The position numbers and the translations under genes are program-made. Source: an uncultured Clostridia bacterium (GTDB taxonomy: Bacteria; Bacillota; Clostridia; Oscillospirales; Oscillospiraceae). From it: a stretch of DNA of 64,000 nt. The notes beneath the pieces were generated by a model. That model did not search any database and was not told where the DNA came from. It was given only the letters and a program-made list of their open reading frames with translations. The stretch covers positions 62,001 to 126,000 of the forward strand of contig CAMEER010000001.1 in the NCBI GenBank assembly GCA_945915065.1. The letters are read 5' to 3'. This document shows positions 29,502 to 38,525 of this stretch, piece by piece (position 1 is the first letter of the stretch; every line of letters starts with the position of its first letter).

Positions 29502-30272
29502 ATGGGAAAGACACATATTATTGCAGTGGCAGGCAAGGGTGGCGTCGGCAAAACGACCACCTGCGGCATGCTGATCGACTATCTGTGCAAGGCGGGCAAG
29601 GGCCCGCTGCTGGTAGTGGATGCCGACGCCAATTCCAACCTGAACGAGGTGCTGGGCGTGGAAGTGGAGACCACGCTGGGCGACATCCGTGAGGAGATGG
29701 CACAGGCGGAGAAAAACGGCACTGTGCCGCCCAGCATGACCAAGGCGGATTACGCTGAGATGAAGTTCAGCTCCGCCCTGGTGGAGGAGGACGACTATGA
29801 CATGCTGGTCATGGGCCGGACCCAGGGCAAGGGCTGCTACTGCTTTGTCAACGGCGTGCTGAAAACGCAGATCGACAAGTACGTCGGCAACTACAAATAT
29901 ATGATCATCGACAACGAGGCCGGGCTGGAGCATATCAGCCGCGGCACCCTGCCCCATGTGGACACCATGCTGCTGATCTCGGATTGCTCGCGGCGGGGTA
30001 TCCAGGCGGCCGGCAGGATCGCCGAGATGATCCGGGAGCTGGAGCTGAAGCCCGGCACCATGAAGCTGATCGTCAACCGTGCGCCGGGCGGAGAGCTGAA
30101 TCCCGGCGTGGCGGAGGAGATCGAAAAATACCACCTGGAGCTGGCAGGCGTACTGCCCCAGGACGATACGGTTTACGCCTATGACTGCGAAGGAAAGCCC
30201 AGTTCGCAGGTCCCCGACAGCGCGCCGGTGAAGAAGGCCCTGGCCGGGATCATCAAGGAACTGAATCTCTAA
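29502..30272 (+). CDS. CooC/AcsF-type P-loop maturation ATPase
   Basis: AGKGGVGKTTTCGMLIDYL; GRTQGKGCYCFVN (CxC); IDNEAGLEHISRGT. Confidence 0.92.
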   Translation: MGKTHIIAVAGKGGVGKTTTCGMLIDYLCKAGKGPLLVVDADANSNLNEVLGVEVETTLGDIREEMAQAEKNGTVPPSMTKADYAEMKFSSALVEEDDYDMLVMGRTQGKGCYCFVNGVLKTQIDKYVGNYKYMIIDNEAGLEHISRGTLPHVDTMLLISDCSRRGIQAAGRIAEMIRELELKPGTMKLIVNRAPGGELNPGVAEEIEKYHLELAGVLPQDDTVYAYDCEGKPSSQVPDSAPVKKALAGIIKELNL

Positions 30273-30303
30273 AAATAACATCAACTAAGGGGGATCTGTC
30301 AAG

Positions 30304-31248
30304 ATGTCTTTCGTTCCCAAGAAACAGACGTACAATGCCCGCATCAATGAGGTGGTTCTGGGCGTTGGTGAAAAAGCGGTGACCATCGGCGGCCAGAATG
30401 TGCTGGCGTTCCACACCTTCGACGCGGAGATCGCCAACGCGCCCAAGATCGGCGTGGAGCTGACCGACGCCGGTATGGCTATGTGCACCATGCCCGGCGA
30501 GCAGAAGTTCTATGAGGGCTGCGCCACGGTGGCCGATATGGCGAAGCGCGCGGAGACCATGGAGGGCGCGTCCTTTATCTGCCTGCATCTGGAGGGCGCC
30601 GATCCCAACGGTGAGAACAAGTCCGTGGACGAGTGTGTGGCGCTGGCCAAGTCCGTGGCCGACGCCACCGACATGCCGCTGGTGATCATGGGCTGCAAGA
30701 ATATCGAGAAGGACACCGAGCTGTTCAACAAGATCGCCGAGGCGCTGTCCGGCAAGAACATTCTGGTGCTGTCCGCCCGTGACGAGAATTACAAGGCCAT
30801 CGGCGCCGGCGCCGGCCTGGCCTACGGCCAGAAGGTGGGCGCGGAGTCCGCCGTGGATATCAACCTGGCCAAGCAGTTGAACACCGTTATGACCCAGCTG
30901 GGCGTCAACGCCCAGTCCATCGTGATGAACATCGGCTCCGCCGCCGCCGGTTACGGCTTTGAGTATGTGGCCTCCACGCTGGATCGCGTGAAGGACGCCG
31001 CTCTGAGCCAGTCCGACGCCATGCTGCAGATGCCCATTATCACCCCCGTGTCCGCCGATACCTGGGGCGTGAAGGAGTCCATCATGCCTGAGGCCGACAT
31101 GCCCGAGTGGGGCTCCCAGGAAGAACGCGGCATCGAGATGGAGATCGTTACCGCCGCCGCCGTGCTGGCCAGCGGCAGCGACGCCGTCATCATGCGCCAC
31201 CCCGAAGCCATCCGCACCATCGCCGCCATGATCGGCGAGTTGGTCTGA
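30304..31248 (+). CDS. acsD: Corrinoid iron-sulfur protein small subunit (CODH/ACS delta)
   Basis: TIGGQNVLAFHTFDAEIANAPKIGVELTDAG; KNIEKDTELFNKIAEALSGKNILVLSARDENYKAIGAGA; AcsD/CdhD family and gene order. Confidence 0.92.
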   Translation: MSFVPKKQTYNARINEVVLGVGEKAVTIGGQNVLAFHTFDAEIANAPKIGVELTDAGMAMCTMPGEQKFYEGCATVADMAKRAETMEGASFICLHLEGADPNGENKSVDECVALAKSVADATDMPLVIMGCKNIEKDTELFNKIAEALSGKNILVLSARDENYKAIGAGAGLAYGQKVGAESAVDINLAKQLNTVMTQLGVNAQSIVMNIGSAAAGYGFEYVASTLDRVKDAALSQSDAMLQMPIITPVSADTWGVKESIMPEADMPEWGSQEERGIEMEIVTAAAVLASGSDAVIMRHPEAIRTIAAMIGELV

Positions 31249-31270
31249 CGCGGAAAGGAGGAAGCAAACA

Positions 31271-33547
31271 ATGGCTGTAAAAGGTTTAGATATTTTCAAG
31301 CTGTCCCCGAAGAAGAACTGCAAGGAGTGCGGCGTGCCCACCTGTATGGCATTCTGCATGAAGGTGGCCCAGGGCGCGCTGCCCATCGAGAAGTGCCCCT
31401 ATATGTCCGACGAGGCCATCGCCCTGCTGAGCGAGGCGACCGCGCCTCCCATGAAGGCCATCGAAGTCGGCGGCATGAAGCTGGGCGGCGAGACCGTGAT
31501 GATGCGTCATGAAAAGACCTTCGTCAACCGCAACCGCTTTGCCGTGTCCCTGTGCACCTGCATGGACGACGCCGCTGTGGACGCCAAGATCGCCGAGATG
31601 AAGGCCGTGGATTACGAGCGTATCGGCGAGCGTGAGTATGTGGAGTTCCTGCTGATCCATGACGCCGGCGACGGCGCACGGCTGGCGGAGCTGTGCAAGA
31701 AGGCTGCCGCAACTGAGCGTGCCGTCATTATCGACACCGAGAGCGTGGACAACGCCAAGCTGGCGCTGGCCGCCATCGGCGACACCAAGCCCCTGCTGAA
31801 CGGCGCCAACAAGGACAACTACGAGGCCATGAACGCGCTGGCCGTGGAAGCCGGCGTGGTGCTGGGCGTCAAGGGTGCTGATCTGGCGGAGCTCCACGAC
31901 ACCGTGGCCGCGCTGGAGAAGCTGGACAACAAGAACCTGGTCATCGACGTGACCGGCGCCACCGTGAAGGAGACCTTCGCCAATGCCGTGCTGGTGCGCC
32001 GCACCGCCCTGAAGGACGGCGACCGCACCTTTGGCTATCCCTCTATCGTGAATCTGGCCAAGCTGTGCCGCGGCGATGTACATATGGAGGCCGCTCTGGC
32101 GGCTGTGTTCACCATGAAGTACGGCTCCATCGTGGCCATGGAGACCATGCGCTATGCCGAGGCGCTGCCGCTGTACGGTCTGCGCCAGAACGTGTTCACC
32201 GATCCTCAGAAGCCCATGAAGGTGGAACCGGGCATCTATCCCATCAACGGCGCGACCCCCGATGATCCCTGCGCCCTGACCGTGGACTTCGCTCTGACCT
32301 ACTTCCTGGTCTCCGGTGAGCTGGAGCGCTCCAAGGTGCCGGTGAACCTGCTGATCACCGATGCGTCCGGTATGTCCGTGCTGACCGCATGGGCCGCCGG
32401 TAAGTTCTCCTCCGGCTCCATCAAGAAGTTCTTTGATGAGTACGATATCGCCGGCAAGATCAACAACCGCACCCTGATCATCCCCGGCAAGGCCGCTGTG
32501 ATGAAGGGCGACATTCAGGATAAGCTGCCCGACTGGAACGTGGTGGTGGGCACCCGCGAGGCCGTGGAGCTGGTGAAGTACCTGCGCGACGGCGAACACG
32601 TCAAGGCCGCCGAGGCCGTGGCCGCCTCCAAGAAGCCGGCCGACGAGAAAAAGGCCGTTGTGGACGCCGACGCTCCGCTGGACTTCGAGAAGATCGCCAT
32701 GTCTATCCCCGAGATCAAGGTGGTGGATATGGGCGTCAGCTACAAGCAGCGCGATCCCAACTCCCCCAAGTTCGTCACCATCGGCGAGCGCATCCACTGC
32801 ATCAGCCCCGTGATCCGCGAGGCCATGAACAACATGGATCCCGAGCCGATCCTGAAGCGTGCCGCCGAGCAGATCAAGGCCGGCGCCACCTATCTGGACG
32901 TGAACATCGGCCCCGCCGAGTCCAACGGCCCCGAGCTGATGACCTGGGCGGTGAAGCTGCTGCAGGAGAACTTCAACAACGTGCCTCTGGCACTGGATAC
33001 CGCCAACAAGAAGGCCATCGAGGCCGGCATCCGGGTGTACAACCGCACCAACGGCAAGCCCATCGTCAACTCCGCCGACGCCGGTTCCCGTATTTCCAAC
33101 ATCGATCTGGCGGCCGCCAACGACGCCATCGTTATCGCCCTGTGCTCCGCCGACGGTATCGCCAAGGACAACGAGGAGCGCATGATGCACTGCCACCACA
33201 TGCTGGAGCGCGGCCTGAGTCTGGGCATGGACGCTTCCGACCTGTGGTTCGACCCCCTGTTCCTGGTGGTCAAGGGTATGCAGGATAAGCAGATGGACGT
33301 GCTGAACGCCATCAAGATGTTCGCCGACGAGGGCCTGAAGTCCACCGGCGGCCTCAGCAACAACTCCAACGGCGCTCCCAAGGCCGTCCGTCCCATTCTG
33401 GACTCCACGCTGGTGGCCATGGCTATGATGCAGGGTCTGACCTCCGCCATCGTCAACCCCAACGACCTGCGCCTGATGGAGACCATCAAGTCCTGCGACA
33501 TCTTCAAGAACCACGTTCTGTACTCCGACTCCTATCTGGACGAGTAA
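31271..33547 (+). CDS. acsC-acsE: Fusion: corrinoid iron-sulfur protein large subunit (AcsC/gamma) + methyl-THF:corrinoid methyltransferase (AcsE)
   Basis: 758 aa single frame. N-part: LSPKKNCKECGVPTCMAFCMKVAQGALPIEKCPYMS (AcsC 4Fe-4S motif). C-part: KFVTIGERIHCISPVIREAM...YLDVNIGPAESNG...LGLSN-like TGGLSNNSNGAPKAVRPILDSTLVAMAM (AcsE/pterin-binding). Linker rich in Ala/Lys (VKAAEAVAASKKPADEKKAVVDADAPLDFEKI). Confidence 0.93.
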   Translation: MAVKGLDIFKLSPKKNCKECGVPTCMAFCMKVAQGALPIEKCPYMSDEAIALLSEATAPPMKAIEVGGMKLGGETVMMRHEKTFVNRNRFAVSLCTCMDDAAVDAKIAEMKAVDYERIGEREYVEFLLIHDAGDGARLAELCKKAAATERAVIIDTESVDNAKLALAAIGDTKPLLNGANKDNYEAMNALAVEAGVVLGVKGADLAELHDTVAALEKLDNKNLVIDVTGATVKETFANAVLVRRTALKDGDRTFGYPSIVNLAKLCRGDVHMEAALAAVFTMKYGSIVAMETMRYAEALPLYGLRQNVFTDPQKPMKVEPGIYPINGATPDDPCALTVDFALTYFLVSGELERSKVPVNLLITDASGMSVLTAWAAGKFSSGSIKKFFDEYDIAGKINNRTLIIPGKAAVMKGDIQDKLPDWNVVVGTREAVELVKYLRDGEHVKAAEAVAASKKPADEKKAVVDADAPLDFEKIAMSIPEIKVVDMGVSYKQRDPNSPKFVTIGERIHCISPVIREAMNNMDPEPILKRAAEQIKAGATYLDVNIGPAESNGPELMTWAVKLLQENFNNVPLALDTANKKAIEAGIRVYNRTNGKPIVNSADAGSRISNIDLAAANDAIVIALCSADGIAKDNEERMMHCHHMLERGLSLGMDASDLWFDPLFLVVKGMQDKQMDVLNAIKMFADEGLKSTGGLSNNSNGAPKAVRPILDSTLVAMAMMQGLTSAIVNPNDLRLMETIKSCDIFKNHVLYSDSYLDE

Positions 33548-33693
33548 AGCGGCGAAAGGGCTTCGCTTTTCTGACGGAAAGAGGAATATATTGACTGCGC
33601 GCGCCCTGCGGGCACACTTGCAGCCTGAGGGAAAGAGGATGAAACGGACCTGCGCCGCACATGGCGCAGACGCTGCGAGATTTTGAGCTTCTG

Positions 33694-33725
33694 CCTCCCG
33701 CCGTCACACGGCGGCGGGAGGTTTT
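33694..33725 (+). terminator. Strong hairpin with short T-run in the acsCE-acsB2 intergenic leader (terminator/attenuator candidate)
   Basis: cctcccgccg-tcacacg-gcggcgggagg-tttt, about 40 nt before the acsB-2 start. Confidence 0.6.
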
Positions 33726-33762
33726 GGCACATCCACGAATTTTTTTATAGGAGGATCTACCT

Positions 33763-35898
33763 ATGAGCGTATTAACCGACCTGATCTATGGCGGTTCCAA
33801 CGCCGTGGCCGGCCTGACGGAAGGCGCAGTCAACGACGCGATCGCCAAATACGGCGCAGACAAAGAAATCGCATTTCCCGATACCGCGTACTTTTTCCCG
33901 ACGATCTATGCCGCCACCGGCGTGAAAGTCAAAACATTGGGTGATCTGCCTGCCTGCGTGGGCGTGCTGAAAAGCCTGATCACCAATCAGGAGGATCTGG
34001 GCCAGGCGCTGAACGCCGGTCTTGCCACCGCCGTGGGCGCTGAGATCCTGGAGGGCCTGAAGTTTGTGGAGCCCAAGGACGCCTATGAGCAGGCCGCCGT
34101 GCCCGGTATCGGCTTCGTACCCGACCCCATCATCCGTTCTCTGGGCGTGCCGCTGGTCACCGGCGACATCCCCGGCGTGGCGGTGGTGCTGGGCAAGGCG
34201 GAAAACCCGGAGGATGCCGTGAAGGTGGTCAAGGACTATCAGTCCAAGGGCATTATGACCTTCATGGTGGGCGACGTCATTGAGCAGTGCGCCGAGGGCG
34301 GCGTGAAAATGGGCCTTGAGTTCCGTGTGATCCCGCTGGGTCACGACGTGACCTCCGTTATCCATGTGGTGACCGTGGCCATCCGCGCCGCGCTGATCTT
34401 CGGCAACGTGCAGCCCGGCGATCTGGCCGGCCTGCTGGCCTACACCAAGGAGCGCGTACCCGCCTTCGTCAACACCTTCGGCGCTATCGACAGCGTGGTG
34501 GTCTCTGCCGGCGCCGGCGCCATCGCGCTGGGCTTCCCCGTTGTGGTGGACATTGATCTGGGCGAGAATCAGGTGCCCGGCGCGCTGGAGTCCGTGCTGG
34601 ATCACAGCGAGACCGTGAAGCGCTCTCTGGAGCTGCGAAACATCAAGATCAAGTCCAAGGATCTGCCTATCCCTGTGGCCTTCTCCGCCGCCTTTGAGGG
34701 CGAGATCATCCGTAAGGCTGACGTGAAGGCGGAGTTCTGGTCCTCCAAGAATCCCACCTGCGAGCTGGTGCTGATGAAGGACGCCGACCAGGTGGAGGAT
34801 CATAAGATCACGCTGATCGGCCCGGACATCGACTCCGGCGATCTGGAATACGCCATGGGCACCTTTATCGAGGTCTATGGCAAGAAGATGCAGGCCGACT
34901 TTGAGTCTGTCATCGAGCGCAAGATCCATGCATGGTTCAACTACATGGAGGGCGTGATGCACACCGGCCAGCGGAACCTGCTGCGTGTCCGCGTGTCCAA
35001 CGACGCCTTTGAAAAGGGCCTGCGCATGAAGGACTTCGGCGAAGTGCTGTACCATATGATCATGGATGAGTTCGACGCCGTTGTGGATAAGTGCCAGATC
35101 ACCCTGATCACCGATCCCGCTGAAACCAAGAAGCTGCTGGAGGAGCAGGCGATGCCCCGCTACAATATGCGTGACGACCGGCTGGCCTCCATGTCCGATG
35201 AGTCTGTGGATCAGTTCTATACCTGCATCCTGTGCCAGTCCTTCGCCCCCGCCCACTGCTGTGTGGTAACGCCGGAGCGTCTGGGCCTGTGCGGCGCTGT
35301 GTCCTGGCTGGACGCCAAGGCCACCTATGAGCTGAACCCCAACGGCCCGTCTCAGCCTATCCCCAAGGAGGGCTGTCTTGACGAGCGCACCGGCAGCTAT
35401 GAGACCGTCAACGAGACGGTAAAGAACGCCACCCACGGCGCCGTGGAGTCTGTGACGCTGTACTCCATTCTGGAGGATCCCATGACCTCCTGCGGCTGCT
35501 TCGAGTGCATCTGCGGCATTGAGCCCATGTCCAACGGCTTTATCGTGGTCAACCGCGAGTACAGCGGCACCACTCCCGTGGGTATGACCTTCGGCGAGCT
35601 GGCCTCCTGCACCGGCGGCGGCGTTCAGACCCCCGGCTATATGGGCCATGGCCGTCACTTCATCTCCTCCAAGAAGTTCATCCACGCCGAGGGCGGCATC
35701 GAGCGTATCGTGTGGATGCCCAAGGAGCTGAAGGACGATGTGGCCGCCCGCCTCAACAAGACCGCCATGGAGCTGTACGGCATCGAGAACTTCAGCGATA
35801 TGATCGCCGACGAGACCATCTGCACCGACTGCGACGCGCTGATGGAGTTCCTGACGGAGAAGAACCATCCCGTGCTGGGCATGGATCCCCTGATGTAA
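33763..35898 (+). CDS. acsB: Acetyl-CoA synthase (CODH/ACS beta), copy 2
   Basis: FYTCILCQSFAPAHCCVVTPERLGLCGAVSW and SCGCFECICGIEPMSNG A-cluster motifs. Confidence 0.95.
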   Translation: MSVLTDLIYGGSNAVAGLTEGAVNDAIAKYGADKEIAFPDTAYFFPTIYAATGVKVKTLGDLPACVGVLKSLITNQEDLGQALNAGLATAVGAEILEGLKFVEPKDAYEQAAVPGIGFVPDPIIRSLGVPLVTGDIPGVAVVLGKAENPEDAVKVVKDYQSKGIMTFMVGDVIEQCAEGGVKMGLEFRVIPLGHDVTSVIHVVTVAIRAALIFGNVQPGDLAGLLAYTKERVPAFVNTFGAIDSVVVSAGAGAIALGFPVVVDIDLGENQVPGALESVLDHSETVKRSLELRNIKIKSKDLPIPVAFSAAFEGEIIRKADVKAEFWSSKNPTCELVLMKDADQVEDHKITLIGPDIDSGDLEYAMGTFIEVYGKKMQADFESVIERKIHAWFNYMEGVMHTGQRNLLRVRVSNDAFEKGLRMKDFGEVLYHMIMDEFDAVVDKCQITLITDPAETKKLLEEQAMPRYNMRDDRLASMSDESVDQFYTCILCQSFAPAHCCVVTPERLGLCGAVSWLDAKATYELNPNGPSQPIPKEGCLDERTGSYETVNETVKNATHGAVESVTLYSILEDPMTSCGCFECICGIEPMSNGFIVVNREYSGTTPVGMTFGELASCTGGGVQTPGYMGHGRHFISSKKFIHAEGGIERIVWMPKELKDDVAARLNKTAMELYGIENFSDMIADETICTDCDALMEFLTEKNHPVLGMDPLM

Positions 35899-35902
35899 CC
35901 AA

Positions 35903-35940
35903 TTTCTCTGTGGGGCGGCGAACGCCGCCCCACAGAGAAA
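35903..35940. other. Perfect 18-bp inverted repeat between acsB-2 and the RACo gene
   Basis: tttctctgtggggcggcg-aa-cgccgccccacagagaaa. Confidence 0.9.
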
Positions 35941-35961
35941 AGCGACCCCAAGGAGAACGAT

Positions 35962-37893
35962 ATGTATCAGGTCATCTTTACCTTTGAAAACGGCGCCGCG
36001 CCAGTGACGGCTACCGCCGCGCCCGGCGAGACTTTGCTGGAGACTGCCCGTGCCGCCAACGTGGCCATCGACGCCCCCTGCTCCGGCAACGGCTCCTGCG
36101 GCAAGTGCCGCGTGAAGCTGCTGGAGGGGGCGGTGGAGGGCTTGCAGACCGGCCACATCACCGACGAGGACTATGCCGCCGGCTGGCGTTTGAGCTGCGC
36201 CAGCAAGGTGACGTCCGATGTGACGGTGCTGGTGCCGGACATTGCTTCCGCCTACCAGAGCCGCATGAAAACCGCCGATCTGTCCACCGGAGAGGAGATC
36301 GCCATCTTTACCCGGCTGGAGGAGGATCTAAAAGCGGCGGGTGTGGCGTTCAGCAACGACTTCGTGGAGGCGGAGGTCGCCATGGAGGCGCCGACGCTGG
36401 AGGATACCATGCCCGACACGGAGCGGCTGACGCTGGCGCTGCAGGACGCTCTCGGCTGCGAGGAGGTGCGCCTGGGGTATCCTGTGGTACATAAACTGGC
36501 GGCGGTGCTGCGGCACAGCGGCTTTCATGTGACGGCGGCCGGTACGCTGCGCAGCGGCGTTATGCAGGTGATGGATTTGCGGCCTTTTGACGCGCCGCAG
36601 CCCATGTGCGGCCTTGCCATTGATATCGGCACCACCACGGTGTCGGCGGTGCTGATGGACCTGAAAACCGGTAAGCTGCTGGCCAAGGGATCCGGCGGCA
36701 ACGGCCAGATCCGGTACGGCGCGGACGTGATCAACCGCATTGTGGAGCAGGGACGGCCCGGCGGCGTGGAGCGCCTGCAGAAGGCTATCGTGGAGGAAAC
36801 TTTGCAGCCGCTGACCAGGGCGCTGTGCCGCAGCGCCGGCGTGGAGGCGGAGCGTATCCTGCGCTGCTGCGTGGCCTCCAACACCACCATGAACCATCTG
36901 CTGCTGGGCGTGGACGCCGATCCCGTGCGGATGGAGCCGTATATCCCCACCTTTTTCCGCTGGGATGGCCTGAAGGCCGGTGACATCCGCCTGATCGCCA
37001 ATCCCGACGCCAGGGTAGTGCTGGCCCCCAACATCGGCTCCTATGTGGGCGGCGATATCACCGCCGGTACGCTGACCAGCCGGATCTGGGATAAGGACGA
37101 ATTTTCCCTGTTCATCGATCTGGGCACCAACGGCGAAATTGTGTTCGGCAACCGGGACTTTATGATGTCCTGCGCCTGCTCCGCAGGTCCCGCCTTTGAG
37201 GGCGGCGACATCTCCTGCGGCATGCGGGCCACCGACGGCGCGGTGGAGGCCGTGACCATCGACCGGGAGACGCTGGAGCCGGTGCTGTCCATTGTGGGTA
37301 AGCCGGGCCAGAAACCGGTGGGCATCTGCGGCAGCGGTATCATCGACGTGATCGCCGAGCTGTACCGCACCTCCGCCATCTCCGCCAAGGGGCATTTTGT
37401 GCGGGAGAACCGCCGTATCCTCCGGGATGAGCACGGCATGGGCCGCTATGTGCTGGCCTTCGGCAGCGAGAGCGACACGGGCCGGGAGATCGCCATCACC
37501 GAGGTGGATATCGAGTGCTTCATCCGGGCCAAGGGCGCCATCTTCTCCGCCATCCACATCATGCTCTCCTCGCTGGATATGGACGTCAGCGTGCTGGAGC
37601 ATATCTATGTGGCGGGCGGCATCGGCAGCGGTATCAATATGGACAATGCCGTGCGCATCGGCATGTTCCCCGATGTGGACCGGGAGCTGTTCACCTATAT
37701 CGGCAATTCCTCACTGACGGGCGCTTACGCGCTGACGCTGTCCACAGCGGCGGAGGAGAAGGTCCACCAGCTGGCCAGCAACATGACCTATCTGGAGCTG
37801 TCCACCGAGCCGCGCTACATGGAGGAATTTGTGGCGGCCTGCTTCCTGCCCCATACCGACCGGGAGCTGTTCCCGTCCAGCGTACAGGAGTGA
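35962..37893 (+). CDS. Reductive activator of corrinoid protein (RACo-like; 2Fe-2S ferredoxin + ASKHA ATPase)
   Basis: CSGNGSCGKCRVKLLEG...LSCAS plant-type 2Fe-2S motif; GLAIDIGTTTVSAVL; FIDLGTNGEIVFGN; next to acsB. Confidence 0.92.
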   Translation: MYQVIFTFENGAAPVTATAAPGETLLETARAANVAIDAPCSGNGSCGKCRVKLLEGAVEGLQTGHITDEDYAAGWRLSCASKVTSDVTVLVPDIASAYQSRMKTADLSTGEEIAIFTRLEEDLKAAGVAFSNDFVEAEVAMEAPTLEDTMPDTERLTLALQDALGCEEVRLGYPVVHKLAAVLRHSGFHVTAAGTLRSGVMQVMDLRPFDAPQPMCGLAIDIGTTTVSAVLMDLKTGKLLAKGSGGNGQIRYGADVINRIVEQGRPGGVERLQKAIVEETLQPLTRALCRSAGVEAERILRCCVASNTTMNHLLLGVDADPVRMEPYIPTFFRWDGLKAGDIRLIANPDARVVLAPNIGSYVGGDITAGTLTSRIWDKDEFSLFIDLGTNGEIVFGNRDFMMSCACSAGPAFEGGDISCGMRATDGAVEAVTIDRETLEPVLSIVGKPGQKPVGICGSGIIDVIAELYRTSAISAKGHFVRENRRILRDEHGMGRYVLAFGSESDTGREIAITEVDIECFIRAKGAIFSAIHIMLSSLDMDVSVLEHIYVAGGIGSGINMDNAVRIGMFPDVDRELFTYIGNSSLTGAYALTLSTAAEEKVHQLASNMTYLELSTEPRYMEEFVAACFLPHTDRELFPSSVQE

Positions 37894-37895
37894 CC

Positions 37896-38519
37896 ATGGA
37901 GATGCAAAACAACAAGGAAGAAGTGCCGTTTTCCCACTATCTGGCACTTTTTGAGAAGCTTGATTCCCACGAGGCGGCACAGCGCTGCGGCGTTCCCTTT
38001 GCCGACGGCTGCTTTACGGTGCGCCTGCTGGACACGGAGTACCGCATCGCATGGCCAGACTACGCCATTACGGCAGACCGGGAGGATGGGTTGGTCATGA
38101 CCAACCTGCTGTGGCAGACCTTTTTGCTGCGGTATCTGCTGGAGGGAAAACAAGCGGCGCTGTCGCTGGGCTACAAGACCTTCCGGGAGATGCCCTGGGG
38201 CGAGCTGTATATCATGCCCTATACGGGGCGATGCCTGAAACGGGCCGCCTTCACCTTCGGCTCCCAGGTGGCCGCCTTCGCCGCCGCCTGTGAGCGGATG
38301 GGCGGTGAAAAGCTGCCCCACGGAGACGCGGGCTATGGCTTTGCGTTTCTGGGGGGCTATCGGATGCAGATCATGATCTATGCCGGGGACGAGGAGTTTC
38401 CGCCCTCCAGCCAGATCCTGTACTCCGACAATTTTGCCTCCGGCTTTTCCGCGGAGGATCGCGTGGTGGCGAGTGATATCCTGATCACCGCCATCCGACA
38501 AGAGATGAAAAGGAACTAA
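37896..38519 (+). CDS. DUF3786-like protein
   Basis: HYLALFEKLDSHEAAQRCGVPF...LLWQTFLLRYLLEG...PWGELYIMPYTGRCLKRAAFTFG; ATG immediately after the RACo stop. Confidence 0.7.
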   Translation: MEMQNNKEEVPFSHYLALFEKLDSHEAAQRCGVPFADGCFTVRLLDTEYRIAWPDYAITADREDGLVMTNLLWQTFLLRYLLEGKQAALSLGYKTFREMPWGELYIMPYTGRCLKRAAFTFGSQVAAFAAACERMGGEKLPHGDAGYGFAFLGGYRMQIMIYAGDEEFPPSSQILYSDNFASGFSAEDRVVASDILITAIRQEMKRN

Positions 38520-38525
38520 GAAAGC

